Shown here piece after piece: positions 36,346-48,050 of a DNA stretch of 64,000 bases. The position numbers and the translations under genes were made by a program. The notes below the pieces were generated by a model that was given only the letters and a program-made list of their open reading frames with translations, did no database searches and was not told the origin of the DNA. Position 1 is the stretch's first letter, and each line of letters begins with the position of its first letter. The DNA comes from Carex sylvatica (taxonomy: Eukaryota > Streptophyta > Magnoliopsida > Poales > Cyperaceae), in contig CAXKVR010000114.1 in NCBI GenBank assembly GCA_964058845.1, positions 124,001-188,000 on the forward strand. The letters run 5' to 3'.

Positions 36346-36540
36346 AAATTAAAAAATTAAAAAAAAAAATTTTTAAAAAAAAAATCTCGGACCGCTGAAA
36401 AATGGGGCGGTTAGAAATTAAAATTCCTAACCGCTAAAAATGAGGTGGTTTGGGCATTTTTAAAATTTTAACTCTAACCCTTTTATTCTTAATAATTTGT
36501 TTTTTTTTTTGGGTATTTTTAAAAATGTCGGAACCTAATG

Positions 36541-37592
36541 TAAGTCTAATAGACATCAAACCTACTAATTAATTATAATTTATTATAAAGAATCTTGTCA
36601 CATCAAAGATAATAAAAAATGATACATTAATAATTCGCATAGATTACAAATTTTGTTTATTAATGATGATACTGGAATTAATTTAAGTACAACATGATAC
36701 ATTGTCTCTGCTGTTTATCCATGTCCTGCCAAAATAAATACTAAACTAAATTTAAACCAAAACCTCTTTTACATTTGGAAGCTGTCAGTCTGTGAGTGAG
36801 AGATCCCCTACAATTTCTCTTTTCTGCTTGTACTGTCAGATCAGAGAATCCACCACGTGTTGAATTTTTAATGGAGCACTGACTCTCAATTTGTACGCAG
36901 AATTGGAGAGGATCTGGACTTGAGGGGACAATCTCAGAATTCATCCAGAGGACATTTTTGCATATGCGTCCATTTATTATACATTTATTATCTTCTCTCT
37001 CTATCTTAAAGTACATGTCATTTCTTTTCCCCCACCGGGTCCACCACTCGTGTTCTTATCCAGTACAGTACCTTACAGTATAGAATGTAATCTTTATCGT
37101 CCATCTTAATCTTGCACAACTCTCAAAGCTAATATTTTAACAGCGTACTCTTTGCTTCATGCAGTGCATGAGCTGTATAATCAAAGTGTTGTACTGTTGT
37201 GCATTAGTGCATATGGTTCGTGCTCTGAATGAAGATAAAGTTGCTCTGTTAAAATCATTACCCAATATCGGCGAATTATTCTTCTGTATAGAATGATATC
37301 TGAAGCGTCCACCTTACCATGCACGAATCATAAAGCGTATAGGAGTTTTTCTATTCTGTAAGGTACCGCAGGGATTCCTTTTTCTTCTTTTTCACGGCCT
37401 TTTTCTTTCTTCTCTCCTCATCCATTTCCCCACACCACCTTTTTTTTTTTCTTCTTTTCTCAGTAGTGCTAAATACACTCACTAATTACAAATACATCCC
37501 AAAACTATAACACAATTACAGTTGCCTTCCTTTTCTCCTTTTTCGCTTCTCAGTTACTGTTTCCTGCTCACTCAATTAGTCAATTTGCTCAC
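36541..37592. other. Intergenic upstream of the transporter gene
   Basis: No gene is seen. A MITE lies at 37135-37254. The last 200 bases are pyrimidine-rich and merge into the promoter. Confidence 0.5.
37135..37254. mobile_element. MITE, GATTTTAACAG family, copy 3
   Basis: TTTTAACAGCG..TTGCTTCATGCAGTGCATG at the left pairs imperfectly with CTGAATGAAG..TTGCTCTGTTAAAA at the right. Same family as 15675 and 24721. It lies about 340 bp upstream of the candidate TATA box of the transporter. Confidence 0.6.
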
Positions 37593-37652
37593 TATAATAA
37601 AGTTTGCATCTTTGCCAAAACCCTTTCTTCTCTCTCTCTCTCTTCTTCTTCT
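37593..37652 (+). promoter_or_regulatory. Candidate core promoter: TATAATAA and CT-rich leader
   Basis: TATAATAA at 37593-37600 is followed about 25-50 bases later by a TTCTTCTCTCTCTCTC tract (37624-37652), a common arrangement of plant TATA box and pyrimidine-patch leader. The leader would be about 170 bases before the ATG at 37803. Confidence 0.4.
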
Positions 37653-37802
37653 AAGCTCTTAGTTCTCAGAATCAGTTAACTGAGTACAAATTGAAGGTAA
37701 ATTATTACTTGTACACTAATAAAGTTCCTTTCTTTGTGCAGTTTGTTTGGTTTTTTGTTCTATAACTTGATAAATGAATTATTTGTGAAATTTGTGAAGA
37801 AA

Positions 37803-40800
37803 ATGGCGGAGATGAAGCCAGAGGAATTCATGTATCGTCCCATGGATCAGTTACAAGGTTTAGAGTATTGCATCGACTCCAATCCCTCTTGGTGTATGTT
37901 AATTTTTCATTTTACTTTCTAATTTGTTACCAATTGAAGAAAAAAGGTATGAACTTTATGTAAAAATTTGTGTATTTGTATTGGTAAAAATTGCAGTGGA
38001 AGCAATAGCTCTGGGATTTCAGCACTATATACTATCTTTGGGTACAACAGTGATGATACCAACTATGCTTGTTCCTCTCATGGGTGGTTCTGATGTGAGA
38101 TTTTTTTTCTATAATTATTGGAAATAATTCAAGCAAAACTTCACTTGGAAACATAAATTTTTGGGTGATTTTTTTTTTCTATTTAAATTAATTCTTAGTG
38201 AATAAATGTGCAGGGTGACAAGGCAAAAGTTGTACAGACACTGTTATTTGTTACTGGTATAAACACTCTGGTACAAACCCTAGTTGGTACCAGGCTTCCA
38301 ACTGTGATAGGCGGTTCATTTGCATTTGTCGTACCAATTTTATCGATAATTAGAGACTCCTCTCTTGCTAATATATCTGACGACCATCAGGTGACCTCTC
38401 TCTCTCTCTATCTCTCTCTCTCTATCTCACTTGGTGAAATTTGTTTTCAAAATTTGAATTGTGCTTGTAAATTTTGTGTACAGAGGTTTCGTGCAACGAT
38501 GAAAGCAACACAAGGTGCCTTAATAATCTCTTCTACGATTCAAATAATTCTCGGATTTAGCCAATTATGGGGTATTTGCTCGAGGTACATCTATTTTTCT
38601 AAAAAAATTATTTATCTCACTAACTTCTTATGACTAAAAAATAATAATTTGTTGTGCCTTAGACTCTTATCATTTTCCATGGTGTCATCTAAACAAACTG
38701 AGTTTATTTATTTTGCATTTAAGCCCCCAACTCTAGTTTTGCATTCCCAACCTCATTTTTTCTTTACAATTTTTTCATAAATCACTATCAAGTTTTCTTA
38801 TTTTTTTGTGGTTGATTGATAGGTTATGAAATTTTGTGTATTTAATTGCAAAAATTGGAAGTTAGGTGGAAGAAATGGAAATAAAATAAGACTATGGATC
38901 CAAAGTCTCAATCTTTTCGCTTTCTTGTTATAACTAGTTGAAATTAGTGTGTTTTCTCACAATAAATATTGACCAATAATTTAACTACTGCTATTTTTAT
39001 GTGATTATTTCAATTTTACAATTGGATACTTTTCACAAACCCAATTAATTTTTTTTTTGTGGAATATATTGAAATGGTGATGGGACATCTTTGACCAGAC
39101 TAACCAATCATTAGTTGATATAAGCTATCCTTTTTTAGGGGCTTTGGCACCACATCTTTAATTGTGTTTCTCACATTTTGTAAAGGTGGCATCTTTATTT
39201 ATTAAAGAAAGTACAGCATTTTACATACTTTCAAAGGTCACCTATTATTCTGAAAATGATGTGCTGGAATATTGTTACAATAATAATACCAATAAAAATA
39301 ATATGCTAAGTAGAATAATTTTTTTTTTTTTTTTTTTCAGATTTTTCAGCCCGTTAGGAATGGTACCAGTGGTAGCCCTGGTTGGTTTTGGCCTTTTTGA
39401 CAGAGGATTCCCTGTGGTACCACTTTTACCCCTCTTTTTTTACATATGCACCTTAATTGTGGGGACCCTGGTATTTATTTATTGGTACCATTTTTACTAT
39501 ATAACCAACATGATCTATTTAATATGGTTGTTTCCTCTTGTCCTTTTGTCATTCAAAAAATAAACCCTTTTTTCTGCTCTCCATTTTGCCTGAAATGGAG
39601 ATGTCCATTATGATATATAGTTTCTCTGTGAAAATACCAGGCTGGAAGATGTGTCGAGATTGGTGTTCCCATGATTATCTTATTTGTTGCCTTGTCTCAG
39701 GTTTGACATTTATCTCTTTCTATATTCATACATAGAATATGCATATAAATACATGAATTTTCATCTAATTGTAATTTTTTTTATTATTCTAGTATTTCAA
39801 ATGGATTCACACAAGGCATGTACCAATATTGGAGAGATTTGCATTGCTAATATCAATTGCCTTTGTATGGGTATTTGCTCATATATTAACGGCTGGTGGT
39901 GCATATAAAAACCGGCCATTGCATACACAAATTAACTGCCGTACCGACAAAGCCAACCTCATCTCTTCAGCCCCTTGGTTAGTTTATATTATACTCTTAT
40001 TCATCTTTGTATCTTCGTATCCTCTTTACTATATTAAAAGTTCAAAGAGAAACCGTTCAACATGACCTCTATATAAAAATATACTTGCGAACTAAATTTT
40101 ACTTTTCTTAGAATTTTTTACTAATTTTTTAGTTGGGTAAAATATCACTACTTATGAATTGTCTACAATTTTTAGACAGTGATTTTCTACCTATCTAAAA
40201 AAAATTCTAATAAATGCAAAAATTTGATCTACAATTACATTTCAATATGACGAGCATGTTGAGTGGTTCAGATTTACTATTTGGACTTAGAAAACAAAAA
40301 TATTGATCCATAGAACGAACCGATCAGTGCTATGCATAGTACCATAGCCTCCCTCATTTTGTTAAATATTTTCATCTTGCTTCATTGCTTGATTGAATCT
40401 TTTGAACAGACTGGATTATATTTTCATGTTAACTGTGCAAATATAATTATATACTAATGAAATGATATGATTGTGAATTATTGAAGGATAATGATTCCCT
40501 ACCCTCTTCAGTGGGGTCCACCAACCTTTGATGCTGGACACTGTTTCGGCATGATGGCTGCTGTCATAGTTTCTATGGTGGAGGTACTTCTTTTTATTTC
40601 AACAATTATTATTTTTTTTCCTTTTTTGTTTTTGTTTCGGTTTTCACCCTTGCTCTTGTACCTAATATTTTGTTTAGTCAACCGGAGCATTTAAAGCAGC
40701 AGCTCGACTTGCCAGTGCAACTCCACCTCCGGCACCTATCTTGAGTCGAGGCATTGGCTTCCAAGTAGGAATTTTATTTCCTCTTTTTATATATGTATTT

Positions 40801-42419
40801 AATTATTTTTCTTAATTAGTTGTTTCACTTATGTTTAATTTATTTGTTTATAAAATTTATGGTAGTATTTTTTTATTTAATTATAAAAAAAAACAGGGAT
40901 TGGGAATTCTAATAGATGGGCTATGTGGTTCTTTAACCGGCTCTACTGTCTCTATGTGAGTACTATTTTGATTACTGATAGATTTTATTGTGTTTGACAT
41001 AAAATCAAATGTTTCTCTCTCTCTCTCTCTAACTTTTGTGTACTCTAACAGAGAGAATGTGGGCCTTCTTGGATCAACTCGTGTGGGGAGTCGTCGGGTT
41101 ATTCAGATTTCAGCTGGTTTCATGATTTTTTTCTCCATTTTAGGTAGAGTTTATTTCCACTTAAAACTTGAAGTCTCTTATTTTTTTCCCCCGAGAGACA
41201 TTTTGGTAAATTTGATTCTAAATTTTTTTATAGGCAAATTTGGAGCCTTGTTTGCATCGATACCTTTCCCGATATTTGCTGCGGTATATTGCATTCTCTT
41301 TGGAATTGTTGGTAAGTTCTTATCATAAATCTCTCTCTGGATTTGTTGGAATTAATTGTAAAATTTTAATGTAATTACATTATAATCATTTATTTTTTGA
41401 ATTCCTTTTTTTTTTTTTTTTGTGCTTTTAGCGGCGGTGGGACTCTCTCTGTTGCAATTTACTAACATGAATTCAATGAGAAATCTGTTTATTGTTGGTG
41501 TATCGCTCTATCTTGGATTATCGGTTCCGGAATACTTCAACCGGTACACACTAGGAGCTCAACACGGGCCTGCTCACACCAAAGCTGGATGGGTATGATA
41601 ATTTTCTCCATTTGACCTTCCTTTTTACAAAAATATTAATTAGTTTGGATTTGGGTTTACTTCTTTATTTTCCCCAGATAATGCTAGGTACCAGAATTTC
41701 ACTGGGGAATTTCTTATTTTCTGGAAAAAGAGTTTGCACATACCAGAAATAGGATAGTCAACAAAATTCCTCTCTTCAATATGCATATTGATCAATATTT
41801 TCATTTCAAGGTCCAATCAATCAATCTGAGTTCAACATAATCTTCATATGAAAATGTACTTGTAAATCAAATTTTATATTTTTTTATAATTTTTTACTAA
41901 TTTTTTTAAATAGGTAGAAAATCACTTGATCTAAACTCTACCTATCTAAAAAAATTAGTAAAAAATTCTATATAATGTAAAATTTTGTCCGCAAGTCATG
42001 AAAATCATGTTGAATGGCTCAGATCGACCATTCGAATTTTGAAAATGAAAATATTCATATGTTGTAATTAAGGACCAATCCGTTCTATGTATAGTACCGT
42101 AGCCTCACTATATTGAATGGTTAAGACTAGTTGGGTGGGGGCATTATAGTCATAATAAAGAAATTTCTTTAGCATCCTTAAATTATAGTTATTTTGTATA
42201 CAGTTTAACGACTGGCTTAACACGACATTTGCCTCGCCACCAACGGTTGCATTAATCGTGGCCGTGGTTTTAGACAACTCATTGGAATTTAGAGGGGCGG
42301 GTCGGGACCGGGGCATGCCATGGTGGACCCCGTTTCGCACTTATGGAGGTGACAGCCGAAACGCAGAGTTCTATGGATTGCCATTTAATATGGGTCGTTT
42401 CATTCCTAACTATTATTAA
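37803..42419 (+). CDS. Nucleobase-ascorbate transporter (NAT family, NAT1/2/3-like)
   Basis: A multi-span membrane carrier of the NCS2/NAT family, expected to move purines, uracil or related bases with protons. Exons: 37803-37893, 37997-38094, 38214-38390, 38484-38584, 39341-39416, 39641-39700, 39793-39977, 40487-40583, 40678-40764, 40897-40955, 41052-41143, 41234-41311, 41432-41592, 42204-42419; about 525 residues, the family length. It opens MAEMKPEE, has the QH motif at 39-40 (GFQHYIL), TRLPTVIGGSFAFVVPI, ESTGAFKAAARLASATPPP and the NAT signature ENVGLLGSTR (345-354), and ends FNMGRFIPNYY. An in-frame ATG at 37734 would add 23 residues; family members begin at MAE. Introns 7 and 13 carry foldback MITEs. 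The frame is intact throughout. Confidence 0.95.
40036..40351. mobile_element. Foldback MITE in transporter intron 7
   Basis: Arms AACCGTTCAACATGACCTCT..ATACTTGCGAACTAAATTTTAC and the complementary side ATTTGATCTACAATTACATTTCAATAT, ending near TACCATAGCCTCCC. Member of the shared-core family, diverged. Boundaries are approximate. Confidence 0.55.
41790..42110. mobile_element. Foldback MITE in transporter intron 13
   Basis: Hairpin with ATTTTTTTAAATAGGTAGAAA and its complement around TAAACTC, and the right end TATAGTACCGTAGCCTCAC like that of the intron-7 copy. Boundaries are approximate. Confidence 0.55.
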
Positions 42420-42959
42420 ATTAAATGTTAAAGAGTTATTGTATTTGTTTTGTACATAGAATTAAGGTTCAATTAATTTGATGCTCTTTGCAACTCTTGG
42501 AGCATTTGAACTTGTTACATGATCTCTTTAAATGCTGACAATATATAGAGATCTCAAAATAAAAATGACATTAAAAAATATGGCAAATAATAATAATTTT
42601 TTTTTATGAATTAAAACATGAAAAATATGGCAAATAGTAATAAAAAAAAGTGTTCAAATTTTTTTATTCCACAAGTTTCTGTCAACAATCAAGTGAACTC
42701 ATTTTTGACATTTTTTTTTTATGATTTTTTGTTTGTCCGTAGAGAATTCAATATTTTTGATTTATTACTTAACTATTACAAATGGTTTTTATATATTTAT
42801 ATATATTGAGTGACACTGTCAAGATATAAATATTTTAATTAATAGTATACTGAATAATTCAACAACAAATTCTCTTAAAAACATTATTCAACAATATATA
42901 TTTTAGCATCTTACCGTAACACATGATTAGGATTTTTTCCAAGAGATCAATAAATAATT

Positions 42960-45080
42960 AAAGCTCTTCCAACAATAAATCAGTAGAACATAAAAGAAAG
43001 AAATATTATCACTCTATAAAAATAACCGTGTTTGCTATGGTTTTATTACCTATTATTTATACTGGTGTGCCTAATTGAATTTTGCATGTTGAGGCGTGGA
43101 ACAAATTGTTTGAACTAAATTGGTGATCTTTGTTTGTTAGTTATGCGATTCACTTGTCCAATGAATATACATATTAAAAAATTCATCTAACACATGAGTA
43201 GAACTAGGGTGTTCTTAAGCTCACCAAGGTAATTGATGAGCATAACACCAAAATTTATTAGATTGATTTCAAACAATAAATTCAAACCGTTAAAATTGAC
43301 TTACTTGATAAATGATGAATGATGAATTTACATGTAAAGTTTTTAGAATTTAGAATTAATTTTGTATAAAGTTAAGTAATAAGAAAATGTTCAAAAAATA
43401 AATGCATTAAAATTAATTTATATACCTTCTAATTTTGACTGCTTGATTTTATACTAAAATAATTTAAAAACTTGAAATCTTTGCATGTAAATTGATCACA
43501 AAATTTATCGTTTGAAACGAGTATAATATGTTTTGTAGTTATGCTCACCAAACACCTTAGTGAGCTCAAAAACATCCTAATTTTACTCAATACATATTTC
43601 TTAAAAGTTTCAACACTTTAAGTTGATCCGTGTAAAAATTATTTGTTTTATTCTTTTTGAATAATTATCATATTATAATGTGTATATTACACAACCAACC
43701 CAAAGTCACATATGACATGAGTTCCATCACATTTTATTGCATGAGATCACTCATAGAAAAATAGTCCTTTATATCATGCATAATTTGCATGTATTACCTC
43801 TCACAAATACATCGTGAATTAACTCTTATATTATCAATTATATATTGTTTGAAATAACTTCTTTGCTCAATGTTATATTATTAAAAAAAAATATTTTTTT
43901 AGAAAACTTATAATATATTGTATAAATATGATATTTGTTGCATACAATCAATTAATATTTTTTGAAGAATTACAATCAATTAATATTTAGAATTATATAA
44001 ATAGATTTATCAAGAGTTTAGTAATTTGAAGACATAATTTAATAGGTTATTAGAGAAAATCAACATTATTAAATAATGATGATTGTATAATTCATATGTC
44101 TTTTTCTATCACCATTTTCGTCGTAATTATCACCGCCGTCACCCTTATTCGTCAAATAGATCAGGCGGTAGTTGATAGCCTCCTCATTCTCTTTCCACCA
44201 CTCCTTCTCATACTCCTCTTCCTCCTCCTCCTCATACTTCTCATCCAATTCATCTTTTTTGGTGGAGGGAGAGGACGATGACAAAAAATAATGATAAATA
44301 AATACCTCCGAGACCAATTTTGCCGAAGTATTACTTCTCAGTCTGTCCTAATTACATTAGCGAAAGTTGGTATAATCCAAATATGTGGATTGTGCGACAC
44401 ATCGGCACATGATCAATGTGGCCCTCATCGATTTCCTGAGATGATTTCGAGGCGGTTCTAAACCAATTGTAGCAATAATAGCACATCTTATTGAGATTAC
44501 CCCCATGAATCCCCTCTTTATAGTGAAAGAGAAAAACTTAATTAGAATATGATTTTTGTTTGATTTGTTAAATGTTCAATATTAAAATATGCTTTTATTG
44601 ATGAATTATGTGGTTATCATATTATTTATTATTTTATATGTCTTTGATGTTTCAAAATAAATTGTCTAAATTGTTATTAGTAATTATATGGTTTCTTTAT
44701 AAGGTGGAGGCGAATTGCCTATTAATCATATATTAATAATAAAAATCATATATTAAGAAGTGAAAATTTAGAAGTGAAATTACAAACAAAAACATATTCT
44801 ATTTATACTATCTAAAAAGATACAAATAATCACCTAACAAGAGCTCAAATAAAAAAAAGTTTGTGCCACATAATTTTGTGGAGAGAAACCAATCAAGGTT
44901 AACTATTCAACTTTTTACATTTCATAGACAAAATTTATTTCTAGTAAATTTAACCTTTTCTGTTAGGAAAAAATATTTAACGAAAATTTGATCTAGTTGC
45001 ACATAATTCGTTCAATGTAAAATATTAATTCAATATTAAAGTTGAAACACAGGTCAATATACAAAAAACCTGAAAAATTA
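42960..45080 (+). repeat. Segmental duplication block A (block C at about 52796-55000)
   Basis: Ordered matches to 52.8-55.0 kb: TTCCAACAATAAAT, TAACCGTGTTTGCTA.GGTT, TCATGCATAAT, TCACAAATACATCGTGAATT, TTAGAGAAAATCAACATTAT, GAATTGCCTATTAATCATA and GTTGAAACA near the end. The match is diverged and interrupted by the MITE at 43196. A partial third copy is at 45380-46690. Confidence 0.55.
43196..43588. mobile_element. Foldback MITE, GAGTAGAACTAGGGTGTT family, copy 2
   Basis: Left end GAGTAGAACTAGGGTGTTCT, right end AAAACATCCTAATTTTACTC, with the same inner AACACGTTCAAAAAATAAATG-like arm as 32210-32621. Flanks AACACAT and AATACAT match 6/7. Confidence 0.65.
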
Positions 45081-45724
45081 GAGCCTCTCGTCTAGTTAAA
45101 AATAATAACGTGACGTGATATGACTAATACTTTATAATTTGGTCAGGTCATGACATGATATGTGATCCCTAAAATGATGGAAAATAATCACGTCATATGA
45201 ATGGTCCGACTAATTTTTTTTTTTTTCAAATTTTATTTATTTTATAGAATATAACACTAAAATATACTTAAAGTATTACAAAATAAATTATAATAAAATA
45301 TAATATTGAAAAAAATTGATCACATAACTAAATCATTTGGACATGAAGTCATTATTTAAAAAAAAAACAATGACACAAATGTCTTCATATTCCCTCTATA
45401 CAAATTGTTTGAATTAAACAGGTGATATCATGTGATTTCTCTATTAGGTATCTAGTTTACTTGTCACGGAACTCATGTGATTTTTTGGTTGATTGTATAA
45501 TAACCCTTCAAGTTTCATGCAAGAATCGCTTGTTTTATTATTTTTTACAAAAAAGACAACGGGTCGATTATACAATCAACTAAAAAATCACATGAGTTCC
45601 GTGACACTATTACATGGAATCACTCATTACAAGCGTTTTTTTTTTTTTTTTTATCATACATAATGTATTACGTACCTTTCACAATTACATCGTGAATTAA
45701 CTTTTATGTTATCAATTATATATA

Positions 45725-46149
45725 GAGATTGGCTACTATGCTTATATAAGCATATCCCCACATATGCTTATAACTCATTTTTGTGTTTCTAATTTTCAAA
45801 TGGTCGATATGAACTGTTAGATGTGATATCTATATTGAAATGTTCTTGGAGACCAAATTTTATATTTTTCTGAATTTATTTACTATTTATTAAGCCACTT
45901 TGAAAATCGCTGATCCAACGGTAGCTTAACAAAACAGTAAAATCAGAAGCTACCGTTGGATCAGCGATTTTCAAAGTGGCTTAATAAATAGTAAATAAAT
46001 TCAGAAAAATGTAAAATTTGGTCTCCAAGCACATTTCAATATAGAGATCACATCTAATGGTTCAGATCGACCATTTGAATATTGAAAACACAAAAATGAG
46101 TTATAAGTATATGTGGGGATATGTTTATATAAGCATAGTAGCTAACCTC
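45725..46149. mobile_element. Foldback MITE, shared-core family, well preserved
   Basis: Ends GAGATTGGCTACTATGCTTA and the complement of GAGGTTAGCTACTATGCTTA. The arms carry TTGGAGACCAAATTTTATAT and its complement, and the centre is the near-perfect palindrome GCTGATCCAACGGTAGCTT / AAGCTACCGTTGGATCAGC. Flanks are AT repeats, so the target duplication cannot be read. Confidence 0.75.
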
Positions 46150-46182
46150 ATATATATATATATATATAGTTGTATTTGAATA

Positions 46183-46423
46183 AGAGTAAGGCTAAGGTGC
46201 TATGAGTTGCATAGAGATCGAGTTACGGTGCTATGGCTCAATATATATTTGATTTTTTAAAATTCTAACGGTCGATCCGAACCGTTCATTTTGTCCTCCA
46301 TATTAATATGTGTTTGGAGAACAAGATGAATGGTTCAGATCGACCGTTAGGATTTTAAAAACTCAAATATTGAACCATAGCACCGTAGTTCTCTATGCAA
46401 CCCATAGCACCCTAGCCTCACTT
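46183..46423. mobile_element. Foldback MITE, shared-core family, short form with 8-bp flanking repeat
   Basis: TTTGAATA flanks both sides (46175-46182 and 46424-46431). The ends run AGAGTAAGGCTAAGGTGCTA and the complement of AAGTGAGGCTAGGGTGCTA. Arms GGTCGATC.GAACCGTTCAT meet at TATTAATATGTGTTTGGAGA, so the inner core is largely deleted. Confidence 0.7.
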
Positions 46424-46629
46424 TTTGAATAATATGAAACAATAACATATTTTACTCATATATAATATTGACTACAAAAAATATTTCACAGTTTTAAAAG
46501 AAATTTATAATATATTGTATAATATGTCATTTGTTATGTTCAATAATATATAAAATGATCTAATAAATTTACCAAGAATTTAGTTTTTTTGAAAAGACTA
46601 ATTTATTAAGATAATAGAGAAAATCAAAA

Positions 46630-48050
46630 TTATTTTATTGGTAATAATATATATCTAACAAAGTATAATATTTTTTCCAAGAATTGACGGCTCCATCTAT
46701 TTCTGAAGTTGCGTAACTTGTCTCTCATGTTGTAATAGTTTGTGAGGCCCAACACCCCTTCTATCGATCCTGGTTGAGTGTTCGCATGAATCCAGCTGAG
46801 CTGACTTGTGAGTCCATCTGTCAGTATCCAAACATACCCATCGGACATCATCCCGACTGAATTTGCCACGTTAATTACTTTTGTGGCTAACTGAACCCTC
46901 ATGTGCATGATGAAAACTCGAGTTTGTTCATTCTGGAGCTTAGCAATAATAGCTTCGATATCAACTTTGTTGGCAGAGGCGGCAATGGGTTGACGGTATG
47001 GAATTTGTGCCTCCACACCATGGAGCTCATCCACGAGGTAAGGAATTAATGAGGAACCATATTCATCGTCTTGGTAAATTGGTACCGCACGGCACCACCC
47101 AAATGCCTTCACGAGAGCTGCAATTGCATGGGCCTGAGTTATGTCATTTGCCGCAGCACGGATGAAATATGGAGCTCAGTGTGCGACACCGATGGGCTAG
47201 ATGCTGAGGGAGATACTATTGGAATTTTTGCTTTGGTTCCCAATTCAGCTACAAAAGCCGATTCAGGCGATATTCCCGGGCCGAGAATTGCATGCACTTT
47301 TTCATTCATAATTAACTCCAAGGCTGAATATATAAAAATATTCAAACAATGAAATTAACTATATTATTATATGGTTTGAGCTAGTAATTAATTAATATTC
47401 TTTGGATAGGATAAACTGCTTTCCCTTGGGAAAGCTTAACAACTGAACTTGTACAAATTGGTTTTGATCGATTTTATCTTCCAACAAAGCTTTTTCGTTG
47501 ACCCGTGCTGGGTGCAGTTGAATCAAGAGAAAACTTCAATATTCAATTTGAATCGAAGGATACTTGTGAAATGTTGTGTGGTCTAGTGACGGTTTTGCAA
47601 AATGTTAAATTTCTAATTAAGAGTAAGCATCTGAGGTAATAAGCTCATTTCATTTAAAAGAAAGAGTAAAAGAACTAGGTTTTGCTTGTAAAATAATGTA
47701 TCATCTTCAAATTTTCAATAAAGGATACCGTAAAATACAGATGCAAGCTGCAGGAACTAACCGGCAGAAACAGTGGTGATTATATCACCGCCTGGGGAGG
47801 GTCGAGTTACGAGGCTTACACGGTTATTTGAGTTCGGGTGAGCGGTGTAAAAATCATCCAAAGCCATTGGGATGGTGGTCTTGGCGATCATCCCTACTGG
47901 TGAATTCAGGTCATAAATAAATCCCACTTTGAAATTCATGGACTGAGATGAAGTTAGGGTTGAGAGTTGGATTAGCAGCAGAGAAGTAATGATTATAAAT
48001 AGGTGGTGAGGGAAGATGGGGAGGAGGTTAGGAAGTGGTTTTGGTCTCAT
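46630..48050 (-). pseudogene. Glutamate-receptor-like (GLR) gene, truncated and frameshifted
   Basis: Only the start of a plant GLR cation channel remains. Exon 1 (47762-48050) gives a signal-peptide-like N-terminus (LFIIITSLLLIQLSTLTSSQ) and the start of the extracellular ligand-binding-protein-like domain (FKVGFIYDLNSPVGMIAK). Exon 2 starts at 47323 with ALELIMNEKVHAILGPG. At about 47173-47180 the frame shifts by one base: the original frame stops at 47139 and the homology resumes (RAAANDITQ, then ALVKAFGW, YEDNEYG-like YQDDEYGSSLIPYLVDEL and GYVWILTDGLTSQL) in another frame. Homology ends near RNRWSRQFLE at about 46670, followed by a stop at 46630. The second ligand-binding region, pore and membrane helices are absent. 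Intact GLRs have about 900 residues. Confidence 0.85.

Larger units (their letters stand above)
33342..36531. mobile_element. MULE-like composite foldback element carrying a 177-bp repeat array
   Basis: Perfect 9-bp duplications AACCTAATG (33333-33341 and 36532-36540) flank a 3190-bp element. Ends CCGACATTTTTAAAAATAC are inverted repeats, continued by about 130-150 bp of similar sequence including the palindrome GGCGGTTAGGAATT/AATTCCTAACCGCC. Inside is one array of 177-bp units: about 3.7 units in inverted orientation (33565-34225), then about 12 units in direct orientation (34240-36345). The entire left arm, about 880 bp, can pair with the right end. No transposase is present. The 9-bp duplication and long inverted ends point to Mutator-like transposition; the array itself I do not recognise. 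Confidence 0.85.
42420..46629. other. Intergenic with segmental repeats
   Basis: No gene is seen. The first part is the transporter 3' UTR. It contains one copy of a duplicated block (about 42960-45080), part of another (about 45380-46690), and three MITEs. A CTCCTCCTCCTC-type simple repeat lies at 44195-44250. Confidence 0.5.

Noticed and set aside
44069..44317. 82-residue Glu/Lys-rich open frame
   Set aside because: Encoded by the complement of a CTCCTCCTC simple repeat; no homologous sequence around it.
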